Shown: positions 1 to 4,818, counted from the stretch's first letter. The stretch: DNA of 5,141 nucleotides from Candidatus Woesearchaeota archaeon (GCA_016177315.1 JACOVN010000112.1:1-5141); one strand, 5' to 3'. Numbers and translations: made by a program. The notes: generated by a model from the sequence alone, not told the origin.

Positions 1-8
1 ATGTTATT

Positions 9-24
9 AAAATAACAAAAAATA
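9..24 (-). terminator. T-rich archaeal terminator after the 519-aa exported protein gene
   Basis: Read on the minus strand, the bases just past the TAA stop at 34-36 contain TATTTTTTGTTATTTT, within an AT-rich stretch of about 33 bp. No hairpin precedes it. Oligo-T tracts of this kind are the usual archaeal intrinsic termination signal. It would end the two-gene minus-strand unit. The window edge is close, so the full tract may not be visible. Confidence 0.5.
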
Positions 25-33
25 GATTATTTG

Positions 34-1593
34 TTAATGAGAAAATATCTTAGCAAGAAACCGGTACCAGAGCCAAAGCCGCTTGGCGAGGATAAACTTC
101 CCGTCTTTGCCGATCCTGTGGACAAACTGCTTTTTCTCGGAAGAAACGATAACGGTTTTCGCAATAACCTTCTCCACCATGGCGGATGCTTGCTGCTGTC
201 CCTGCGGCTGGATGGCGAAGGTGTCCTCCAGCAACGGCAGACTTCCTGGCTTTCTCAGATAAATGTCTTCCTGGATTTTCTTTGCGTGCTTCCCAACGAT
301 GTATCTGCCTATCAGCTGGAAATAGGGATGCTGCTCTGCTTCATCCAACCGGAACTTGACGTTGTAGAGCTCTCTTTCTTCCTTCGGCAGGAGGCGGTTG
401 AGGACTGCTTCATTAAACGTGAAGTACTCAGAAACTAAATCCACTTTTATTTCTTCCAAGGTCACATACACATTGGGATTCTTTGCCAAGATCTGCAGTT
501 CTGCCGTATTCTGCTCTTTGTCCTCCCGCTTGCGCACCTTTATCTCCAGAGGAAGGATTTCCACATTCAGCATCGTGGCTGCTTCTCGTTCCACCAGTTT
601 CGTTGCAACTCTTACCCCCGCTTCCGTGACAATGGGAAAGTTTCCTTCTTTTGCAGGAACGAATTCCATAACAAACTCTTTGTAATCCCTGCCAAAGACA
701 AATCCATCGCTTGCATACTTATTCCCCGCTTCTTTAAAATCTCCTGCAGAGAACTGCAAGCCTTCTGGTAGATACACATGGACATACACAATTTCCAGTT
801 CCTCGTTCTCATAGTTTTCAATAACTGCATGGAGTCTGGCTTTCTCCCCCATTTCTACTGCATAATCATCCAGGAAGAGGAGAAGCTGATAAGGAGGGAT
901 CTCCTTGGGTGATTTTACAAGAAGGTACGCTTGATCAGAAGTTTGACGGAAATCGATATTGCCAATGCTGTACTGTACCCGTGCCTTATTCGTATATGCA
1001 GTACTCTCCTCAAATCGGATGGTGTAAGCAAACACCTTTTGTTCGCCTGGCAATAGCCGCTCAACAGTTTCTTCAAAGATATTTCCCGGCAACGCTCTGC
1101 CGAAGATCTGTACTCCTTGCGGATGTGCGTCCCGGTAGAGAATGTGCTCCATAACCTCCTTAGTGGGATTTTTTACCTTCACGGTGATAGTGCTGTAATC
1201 CCCCACCAAAGCATCTGTTCTGGAGAAGGTTCTGGTGATTTGCAACTCTGGCTTTTGAAAATCTACTGTTAAACGAATGGCGGGGATCTCCATTCCCTCC
1301 ATAACCACCCCATATCCGTTCCCTGGGTCGAATTTCATTTCCTCAAAGCAGAAGGTATAAACCAATGCTTTCTTGCACTCCCCATACTGCAAGAGAAAAT
1401 CCCGCAAATTGGATTGGAGCAATGCCTGCTTCTGCTTGGGAAGGTACTGTACTGTGAAAGTATAGCCGTGGAACGTGAAATTTCCCCCAACGTTGCGGTA
1501 GTCATCAAAAATGGTGCTTGCGGCAGCGTACGGAAGGGAGAGAAGTAAAAGGAGAGAAAAAAGAAAAATAACAAAAAGATCTTTGCTTTCCAT
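34..1593 (-). CDS. Exported protein with tandem beta-sandwich (COG1361/CARDB/DUF11-like) domains, function unknown
   Basis: A 519-aa exported protein of unknown function; I do not recognise a named family. Residues 1-25 form a signal peptide with a hydrophobic run (LFVIFLFSLLLLLSLPYAAA). After an N-terminal region of about 90 residues come three segments with the rhythm of archaeal S-layer-associated or NEW3/CARDB-like beta-sandwiches: about 116-227, 237-346 and 348-448. They show phrases such as VKVKNPT, LLPGEQKVF, LPEGLQF, LAKNPNV and LLPKEERELY. A Gln-rich linker (about 462-469) leads to a basic aromatic tail, LAKRLWLWYRFLAKIF, which could contact the membrane. The only cysteines are C73 and C82, a possible disulfide. 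Only one N-glycosylation sequon (N38) is present, unlike the sequon-packed surface protein at 2780-3799. The ATG at 1593 is the first usable start because an in-frame TGA lies just upstream. It is the second gene after the coiled-coil protein, with a 24-nt gap. A role in the cell envelope is inferred. Confidence 0.85.
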   Translation of the reverse strand: MESKDLFVIFLFSLLLLLSLPYAAASTIFDDYRNVGGNFTFHGYTFTVQYLPKQKQALLQSNLRDFLLQYGECKKALVYTFCFEEMKFDPGNGYGVVMEGMEIPAIRLTVDFQKPELQITRTFSRTDALVGDYSTITVKVKNPTKEVMEHILYRDAHPQGVQIFGRALPGNIFEETVERLLPGEQKVFAYTIRFEESTAYTNKARVQYSIGNIDFRQTSDQAYLLVKSPKEIPPYQLLLFLDDYAVEMGEKARLHAVIENYENEELEIVYVHVYLPEGLQFSAGDFKEAGNKYASDGFVFGRDYKEFVMEFVPAKEGNFPIVTEAGVRVATKLVEREAATMLNVEILPLEIKVRKREDKEQNTAELQILAKNPNVYVTLEEIKVDLVSEYFTFNEAVLNRLLPKEERELYNVKFRLDEAEQHPYFQLIGRYIVGKHAKKIQEDIYLRKPGSLPLLEDTFAIQPQGQQQASAMVEKVIAKTVIVSSEKKQFVHRIGKDGKFILAKRLWLWYRFLAKIFSH

Positions 1594-1617
1594 AGCAGTT
1601 CAGCCCATTGTTCTTCC

Positions 1618-2649
1618 TCATCTCTTAGCCCGTTTCTGCAATGCCGCAAAAACCATTGCCTTTTCCTGGAGAGCGGAACAAAAGCCCTTTTCCTCCGGGA
1701 ATCTTTTCTGTAATGCTATACATTCCCAAACAATTTTCTTTGCATCCCCGCGGAGCGGAAGTCCTCGGAACATGCCATGAATAACGAAAAGGGAATGCAG
1801 CTTTTCCAATTCTCTTTTCATTTTTCTATTTCTGCTTCCTGCATGATGCAAGAGCCTCTTCGCACGCATATATTTTTCCTTGGCGGCATTCCATTCCGCG
1901 AGATAGCGATGTTCCTGGATTTCCACCAAGAGCCGCACCATTTCCAGGTGCGCAGACCGTTCTCTTTCCTGCTCTACTTCCTTCACGAGCAATTCCTGGT
2001 AGAGGTCAGTAAGTGCAAAGAGAGTTTCTGGGTGATGCAAGAAAAAAACATTCGGCAAGGCATGCGCAAGCTCGAGGGCATGGAGGTATACTTGCCGTGC
2101 TGCAGGAAGGCTTTTTTGGATATGGCTCTTTCCAGCCTCAACCATGCTCAGGAGCATATCCGCATGCCCCGTCGGCTGCGAAAGCTGGAACATTCTCTGT
2201 AATTCCAGCAGGGCAGATTCCATTTCCCACTGCTGGTGGAGAAAGCCTTTTGGCAGATTCCGATAAAAGGCTATAAGCTGCGAGAATGCCTGTTTTGCCA
2301 GAGAAGGGTTCTTGCTAGCCGTGCCACGCAGTTCCCCGACTTGTTCCCAAAAAACAGCATGTTCCTTCTTCTGGCTCTCCACCTGCCTTTCTGCATCCTG
2401 GAGTTTTGCTTCTAACTGCAAGAGTTCCTGCTCGAGTCTTTCCTGCATAGGATGCAATAACTGGGGAAGGAGCGTGTACTGCTGCTTTCCCTTCTGATGA
2501 AGGGATTTTGCCAGAAGGAGATTCTTTTCCTCCAATGCCTGCTGTGCAGACGCTATCCGTTGGTGAATCTGGGATGCATGGAAGCGAAAGACTTTCTCTC
2601 GTTCCAGGGGAGAGAGCTGGAGAACTCCTGCAACATCCTCTTTTTCCAT
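1618..2649 (-). CDS. Soluble alpha-helical/coiled-coil protein, function unknown
   Basis: A 343-aa protein with no signal peptide and no transmembrane segment, so probably cytoplasmic. I do not recognise the family. It looks almost wholly helical: a Leu/Gln/Glu-rich coiled coil at about 64-106 (QERLEQELLQLEAKLQDAER), then amphipathic helices spaced like TPR or similar alpha-solenoid repeats (about 115-155, 163-200, 205-260). It ends in a very basic C-terminus (ALQKRAKR), and a cluster of Arg/Lys lies at about 261-283 (MRAKRLLHHAGSRNRKMKRE). Histidine, glutamine and leucine are abundant. The ATG at 2649 is favoured because a TATA box lies 27 bp upstream, which makes the transcript start at or next to the ATG (leaderless); no SD sequence is visible. 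It is the first gene of a unit with the exported 519-aa protein, so it may act as an inner-face partner of that protein; this is inference from position only. Confidence 0.82.
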   Translation of the reverse strand: MEKEDVAGVLQLSPLEREKVFRFHASQIHQRIASAQQALEEKNLLLAKSLHQKGKQQYTLLPQLLHPMQERLEQELLQLEAKLQDAERQVESQKKEHAVFWEQVGELRGTASKNPSLAKQAFSQLIAFYRNLPKGFLHQQWEMESALLELQRMFQLSQPTGHADMLLSMVEAGKSHIQKSLPAARQVYLHALELAHALPNVFFLHHPETLFALTDLYQELLVKEVEQERERSAHLEMVRLLVEIQEHRYLAEWNAAKEKYMRAKRLLHHAGSRNRKMKRELEKLHSLFVIHGMFRGLPLRGDAKKIVWECIALQKRFPEEKGFCSALQEKAMVFAALQKRAKR

Positions 2650-2671
2650 GGAAAAATAGTATTATCTGTTT

Positions 2672-2679
2672 TATTTAAA
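2672..2679 (-). promoter_or_regulatory. TATA box of the coiled-coil/exported-protein operon (leaderless transcript)
   Basis: On the minus strand this reads TTTAAATA, preceded by the purine-rich BRE-like AGAAAGA. Its centre is about 27 bp from the first base of the ATG at 2649, so the inferred transcription start coincides with the start codon. No SD motif occurs in the 20 nt before the ATG. Confidence 0.7.
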
Positions 2680-2732
2680 TCTTTCTAACACCAATGGCAG
2701 CGTGCCGACAAGCAGGAAAGAGGGTCAAAAAA

Positions 2733-2740
2733 TTTAAATA
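2733..2740 (+). promoter_or_regulatory. TATA box of the sequon-rich surface protein gene
   Basis: TTTAAATA, preceded by an A-rich BRE-like run (TCAAAAAA). A start about 25 bp downstream falls near 2762, giving a 5' leader of about 18 nt that is just long enough to hold the SD sequence. It is divergent from the TATA box at 2672-2679, with about 60 bp between the two cores. Confidence 0.7.
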
Positions 2741-2765
2741 GGCCCTTTCGGCATAATACAGTAAA

Positions 2766-2772
2766 GAGGTGA
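2766..2772 (+). promoter_or_regulatory. Strong SD that fixes a TTG start
   Basis: GAGGTGA matches the anti-SD end of 16S rRNA and lies 7 nt before the TTG at 2780. It argues for TTG at 2780 over the ATG at 2795, which would have a spacing of 22 nt and would lose the basic N-region (KQQR) of the signal peptide. Confidence 0.75.
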
Positions 2773-2779
2773 GAAGGCG

Positions 2780-3799
2780 TTGAAACAGCAGAGAATGGTG
2801 TGCCTTATCATTTTATTGCTCTCTCTGCTTTCTGGTATGCTGGATGTGCTCGCACAAACTGATAGTGCCCGCCCTGCTATATTCAATATAACAGAACCTT
2901 TCGTAATAGAGGCAGGAGACCAGGTAAATATCAGCTTCAATGCTAGTGATAATGTGCAGTTGGATAAGGTAAGGTTGAATATCACTGCCTCCAACGGAAC
3001 CAATTTCTTTTTTGATGTCTTCAATGTAACGCAAAGCAATTATTCTGGCCTCTTTAACTCTACCTTTTCCCTTGGCTTCCTGAACGTCTTTGGCTTTGCC
3101 AACGATACCAGTGCAAATGTCAATAACACAGAGAATAAGACATTCACGATTGTAGATACCATTGCTCCGAATGTCACAAGCCTGTCTCCGAATGGTACAC
3201 AATTCAACATTAATGATCAGGTCAATATCTCGGTGACCATCATGGATAGAGTTGGGGTTAGTGTTGTGCTTGCCAACATCACGTGGCCAAACAGCTCCAG
3301 GACTGCTTTTCCAATGCTCCAAGCAGGTACGCTATGGTCGATGCTGTTCAATGACACCGCCCAAGCAGGAGATTACAATTTTACCATTGTTGCCAATGAT
3401 ACGAGCAACAATATCAATAATACCCAGAGTGCGGTGTTCAAGGTTGTTTCCAATGTTTCTGCAGGGGGTGGAGGGGGTGGAGCCACCGGGCAAAGACTTC
3501 TCCGCAAAAGCCTGGTAACACCTAGTCCTCAACCTCCGCCGCAGGAAACAAAGCAAGTAGCCAAGCCTCCACAGAAGGCAGTGCAAATCCAAAAGAAACC
3601 TCCAGAAGAAAAAGGGGTGGTAATCAAACCAACAATACTGTGGGCGAAACCAGAGTTTGTTCCCATTGCCCTCCTTGCAGTGCCATTTCAAAGGATAGTA
3701 TTAGTGGTGTTGTTCCTCTTGACTATTGCGCTTGTACTTTCTATCCTCTGGAAACAGAAAAAAGAAGTAAAGCAAGAGACGCAGGGGAAAATTATATAA
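2780..3799 (+). CDS. Membrane-anchored, heavily N-glycosylated cell-surface protein with two Ig-like repeats
   Basis: A 339-aa predicted surface protein. Residues 1-25 are a signal peptide (basic KQQR, then CLIILLLSLLSGM). Residues about 35-127 and 129-223 are two related Ig-like/bacterial-Ig-type beta-sandwich repeats: compare GDQVNISFNASDNV with NDQVNISVTIMDRV, and FANDTSANVNNT with VANDTSNNINNT. They carry 21 N-X-S/T sequons (N36 to N225) and none elsewhere in the protein. A Gly6 run (229-234) opens a Pro/Gln/Lys-rich stalk (about 236-291), followed by a transmembrane helix (about 304-324, IVLVVLFLLTIALVLSILW) and a basic cytoplasmic tail (KQKKEVKQE). This signal, Ig, stalk and anchor layout is common among DPANN surface proteins; the ligand or partner is unknown. 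It starts at TTG with a strong SD. Its stop codon overlaps the TATA box of the tRNA unit downstream. Confidence 0.88.
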   Translation: MKQQRMVCLIILLLSLLSGMLDVLAQTDSARPAIFNITEPFVIEAGDQVNISFNASDNVQLDKVRLNITASNGTNFFFDVFNVTQSNYSGLFNSTFSLGFLNVFGFANDTSANVNNTENKTFTIVDTIAPNVTSLSPNGTQFNINDQVNISVTIMDRVGVSVVLANITWPNSSRTAFPMLQAGTLWSMLFNDTAQAGDYNFTIVANDTSNNINNTQSAVFKVVSNVSAGGGGGGATGQRLLRKSLVTPSPQPPPQETKQVAKPPQKAVQIQKKPPEEKGVVIKPTILWAKPEFVPIALLAVPFQRIVLVVLFLLTIALVLSILWKQKKEVKQETQGKII

Positions 3800-3800
3800 A
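3793..3800 (+). promoter_or_regulatory. TATA box of the tRNA-Asn/tRNA-Ile unit, overlapping a stop codon
   Basis: TATATAAA, preceded by the purine-rich GGGGAAAAT. The centre is about 30 bp before the first base of tRNA-Asn, so transcription should begin a few nucleotides ahead of the mature 5' end. The box contains the TAA stop (3797-3799) of the upstream surface-protein gene. Confidence 0.7.
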
Positions 3801-3856
3801 CCATTGCAGAACCTTCTGCATGGTAGGCCCCTGTAGCTTAGCAGGTAGAGCGTGCG

Positions 3857-3876
3857 AATCCTTTAAGGATCACGGA
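3857..3876 (+). other. tRNA-Asn intron 1 (20 nt, position 30/31), perfect BHB
   Basis: The four-pair central helix is CGTG (3851-3854) with CACG (3871-3874). The bulges are CG^A (3855-3857) and GA^G (3875-3877), each cut after its second base. The intron-side helix is ATCC (3858-3861) with GGAT (3867-3870), closed by a TTTAA loop. The cut sites predicted from the BHB are the same as those needed to close the anticodon stem, which is two independent lines of evidence. The central helix borrows C3851 from the D stem, so the precursor must fold differently from the mature tRNA. Confidence 0.88.
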
Positions 3877-3885
3877 GCTGTTAAC

Positions 3886-3899
3886 CTGCAAGCAGGCAC
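3886..3899 (+). other. tRNA-Asn intron 2 (about 14 nt, near position 39/40), relaxed splice motif
   Basis: This insertion is required because C3885, which closes the anticodon loop, must be followed by CGCA (3900-3903) to complete the stem. CC occurs at both 3885-3886 and 3899-3900, so 3885-3898, 3886-3899 and 3887-3900 all give the same mature tRNA. An internal CTG/CAG hairpin (3886-3888 with 3893-3895) is visible. A weak pairing TGTT (3879-3882) with GGCA (3895-3898), two of whose pairs are G-U, could serve as the central helix, but no perfect 3-4-3 BHB forms. At 14 nt it is very short for a tRNA intron. Confidence 0.7.
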
Positions 3900-3976
3900 C
3901 GCAAGGTCACCAGTTCGAGTCTGGTCAGGGGCGCTTTGGGCCCGTAGCTTAGTCTGGTTGGAGCACCCGACTGATA

Positions 3977-4018
3977 CATTGGCCGGTACGGACAATGTTC
4001 GGAACGCCAGTGACTGAA
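3977..4018 (+). other. tRNA-Ile intron 1 (42 nt, canonical position 37/38)
   Basis: The intron sits at the commonest archaeal tRNA intron site, just 3' of the anticodon. The intron-side helix runs CATTGGC (3977-3983) with GCCAGTG (4006-4012), including one T-G pair. The expected central helix, CTGA (3971-3974) against ACTG (4013-4016), has only two Watson-Crick pairs (C-G and G-C) with two mismatches, so this is a relaxed BHB. Because A3976, A4018 and A4019 are all A, a shift of one base (3976-4017) gives the same mature tRNA. Confidence 0.82.
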
Positions 4019-4040
4019 ATCGGGCGGTCCCGTGTTCAAA

Positions 4041-4066
4041 CATATCCTCTTGGAGGATGTTGAAAG
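4041..4066 (+). other. tRNA-Ile intron 2 (26 nt, T-loop position 59/60), perfect BHB
   Basis: The T stem (4030-4034 with 4068-4072) serves as the outer helix. The central helix is TTCA (4035-4038) with TGAA (4061-4064). The bulges are AA^C (4039-4041) and AG^T (4065-4067). The intron-side helix runs from A4042 to C4049 with G4053 to T4060 (core ATCCTC/GAGGAT, loop TTG). Cutting after the second base of each bulge restores TTCAAAT, a standard T loop. Confidence 0.92.
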
Positions 4067-4083
4067 TCACGGCGGGCCCATAC

Positions 4084-4106
4084 TTTTCTAGTTCTTTATT
4101 TTTTAA
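4084..4106 (+). terminator. T-rich terminator of the tRNA unit
   Basis: The plus strand after tRNA-Ile reads CTTTTCTAGTTCTTTATTTTTT, a run of T tracts a few nucleotides past the mature 3' end with no hairpin, as expected for archaeal termination. The 53-bp gap to the stop of the convergent antitoxin gene at 4134 also holds a pyrimidine-rich stretch on the minus strand (about 4113-4133), which may end the toxin-antitoxin transcript. Confidence 0.55.
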
Positions 4107-4133
4107 TGAAGCCAAAGAAAGAGAATTGAAGAA

Positions 4134-4463
4134 TTATATCGGGATAAGCTCTAGCTTCTCAGTATCTTTCGACCGGAGGATAATTTTTATTCCTTTCTCT
4201 ATTCCATAGAATTTTGCAACAGCCTTTGGAAATCGGACAATGAGAGCATTGCCTAAAGATCCCACTTTTATCGAAATGCCGCGTTTCAATTTATTGAATA
4301 GAAACATTCTTTGGGCATCCTCTGGATGTAGGACCGTTTCATGGCACTGCCGACAGACCCACCCCCTCACTTCCATCCCTTCCATAATGAATCGTGTCCT
4401 TTTCATGCTATGCCCTTTCATACAAAAATGCTTCGCATTCCAGAGTGCTCGTTCCTTTTTCAT
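4134..4463 (-). CDS. Putative antitoxin: YgiT/MqsA-type zinc finger fused to a SpoVT/AbrB domain
   Basis: A 109-aa protein in two parts. The N-terminal part (about 12-53) has C14-x3-H18 and C37-x2-C40-H41, followed by ETVLHPEDAQRM. This matches the YgiT/MqsA-type zinc ribbon, in which a C-x2-C.E motif is followed by a short acidic helix; the first knuckle is C-x3-H rather than C-x2-C. The C-terminal part (about 62-108) reads VGSLGNALIVRFPKAVAKFYGIEKGIKI in two overlapping motifs (SLGNALIVRFPKAV, YGIEKGIKI), a clear SpoVT/AbrB swapped-hairpin DNA-binding fold. In MqsA-like antitoxins the zinc domain binds the toxin and a separate domain binds the operator; here an AbrB domain would replace the usual helix-turn-helix. 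It starts 2 nt after the toxin stop, has no SD of its own, and is probably coupled to toxin translation. Toxin binding is inferred from family and order. Confidence 0.8.
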   Translation of the reverse strand: MKKERALWNAKHFCMKGHSMKRTRFIMEGMEVRGWVCRQCHETVLHPEDAQRMFLFNKLKRGISIKVGSLGNALIVRFPKAVAKFYGIEKGIKIILRSKDTEKLELIPI

Positions 4464-4465
4464 TT

Positions 4466-4777
4466 TTATCGTTTCTTATAAGTTATTTGGCCAAAATGGA
4501 TAAGCCGCCAAACTGCTTCTCTATACCCGTCTGGATATACTATTTCTGTCTTTGCAACAACAGCTTTGTACTCCTTCCTTCCTTTGCGCAAGCATTGTTC
4601 CATAATATTCGGCTTTCTCTTCGAAGCACCGCACGGATAGCCTTCCTCGAGTATCTGTTGTACATCCCATAAGTCTTTTCCTTCCTTTACTAATTCTCTG
4701 CTTGCAGCAAGGGAAACTTCTATCCGTAAACCCTGGTAGCGGACTTCGTTGTACATGCTCTTTCTCTTTTCCTCCAC
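4466..4777 (-). CDS. Putative DUF4258-like toxin of a type II toxin-antitoxin pair
   Basis: A 103-aa (or 96-aa) small basic protein resembling the DUF4258/RelE-like (BECR-fold) mRNA-interferase group. It has a helical stretch with R27 and DLWDVQQILEEGY (35-47), then SKRKPNIMEQCLRKGRKEYK (52-71), a strand AVVAKTEIVY, and the ending AVWRLIHFGQIT (88-99). Candidate catalytic or RNA-contact residues are R54, E60, K68, R91 and H94; this is inference. It is followed 2 nt later by the zinc-finger/AbrB antitoxin, the same toxin-first order as mqsR-mqsA. The start is uncertain: GTG at 4777 gives the longest frame, whereas ATG at 4756 has GGAGG 14 nt upstream and would remove a charged 7-residue head. 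The family call rests on pattern and context, with no single decisive motif. Confidence 0.68.
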   Translation of the reverse strand: MEEKRKSMYNEVRYQGLRIEVSLAASRELVKEGKDLWDVQQILEEGYPCGASKRKPNIMEQCLRKGRKEYKAVVAKTEIVYPDGYREAVWRLIHFGQITYKKR

Positions 4778-4796
4778 TGTACCGAAGCCCTAAAAA

Positions 4797-4816
4797 AGAT
4801 ATCTATCAAGATATCT
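4797..4816 (-). promoter_or_regulatory. Twin-palindrome operator candidate of the toxin-antitoxin operon
   Basis: Two perfect 8-bp palindromes AGATATCT lie at 4797-4804 and 4809-4816, 12 bp centre to centre; each is extended by an A on its left flank. They fall between the TATA box (4819-4827) and the toxin start, across the inferred transcription start. A dimeric AbrB-domain antitoxin bound here would block initiation, the usual autoregulation of such operons. The regulator assignment is inference. Confidence 0.6.
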
Positions 4817-4818
4817 TC

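Larger units (their letters stand above)
3827..3933 (+). tRNA. tRNA-Asn(GTT) with two introns
   Basis: The acceptor stem is GCCCCTG (3827-3833) with CAGGGGC (3926-3932), and the discriminator is G3933, as usual for Asn. The D arm is GCTT/GAGC-type (3836-3851) with loop AGCAGGTA. The T stem ACCAG/CTGGT encloses loop TTCGAGT (3914-3920). The anticodon loop CTGTTAA (3878-3884) gives anticodon GTT at 3880-3882. The anticodon stem is broken on both strands: TGCG (3853-3856) must join G3877, and C3885 must join CGCA (3900-3903). Removing 20 nt (3857-3876) and 14 nt (about 3886-3899) gives a stem TGCGG/CCGCA and a complete 73-nt tRNA. CCA is not encoded. It is followed 4 nt later by tRNA-Ile and is presumably co-transcribed with it. 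Confidence 0.9.
3938..4080 (+). tRNA. tRNA-Ile(GAT) with two introns, one in the T loop
   Basis: The acceptor stem is GGGCCCG (3938-3944) with CGGGCCC (4073-4079), seven G-C pairs, and the discriminator is A4080. The D arm is GCTT with GAGC (3947-3950, 3961-3964) and a 10-nt loop containing GG. The anticodon stem is CCCGA (3966-3970) with TCGGG (4020-4024), and the loop CTGATAA gives anticodon GAT at 3973-3975. The variable loop is CGGTC. The T stem is CCGTG (4030-4034) with CACGG (4068-4072). Two insertions must be removed: 42 nt after position 37 (3977-4018) and 26 nt inside the T loop (4041-4066). The spliced product is a full 75-nt cloverleaf with T loop TTCAAAT. CCA is not encoded. Confidence 0.92.

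Noticed and set aside
31..438. 135-codon plus-strand frame opposite the end of the exported-protein gene
   Set aside because: It is antisense to a well-supported coding frame; the translation has no domain, and no promoter or SD precedes it.
2813..3322. 169-codon minus-strand frame opposite the surface protein
   Set aside because: It is a shadow of a frame that has a promoter, SD, signal peptide, repeats and membrane anchor; its translation is rich in I/C/Y with no recognisable fold.
3458..3545. Frameshift or assembly slip at the GGGGGTGGAGGGGGTGG tract
   Set aside because: The frame continues cleanly from the Ig repeats through Gly6 into a Pro-rich stalk and membrane anchor, as expected for this protein type.
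3827..3933. tRNA-Arg(CCT) with one 34-nt intron at 37/38 in place of tRNA-Asn
   Set aside because: It would give an A31-C39 mismatch and a pyrimidine at 37, with no BHB. The Asn reading gives a full stem, a CTGTTAA loop and a perfect BHB for intron 1.
3870..4115. 81-codon open frame on the minus strand across both tRNA genes
   Set aside because: It is antisense to two complete tRNAs; translations such as DQTRTGDL are a well-known artefact of reading tRNA genes backwards.
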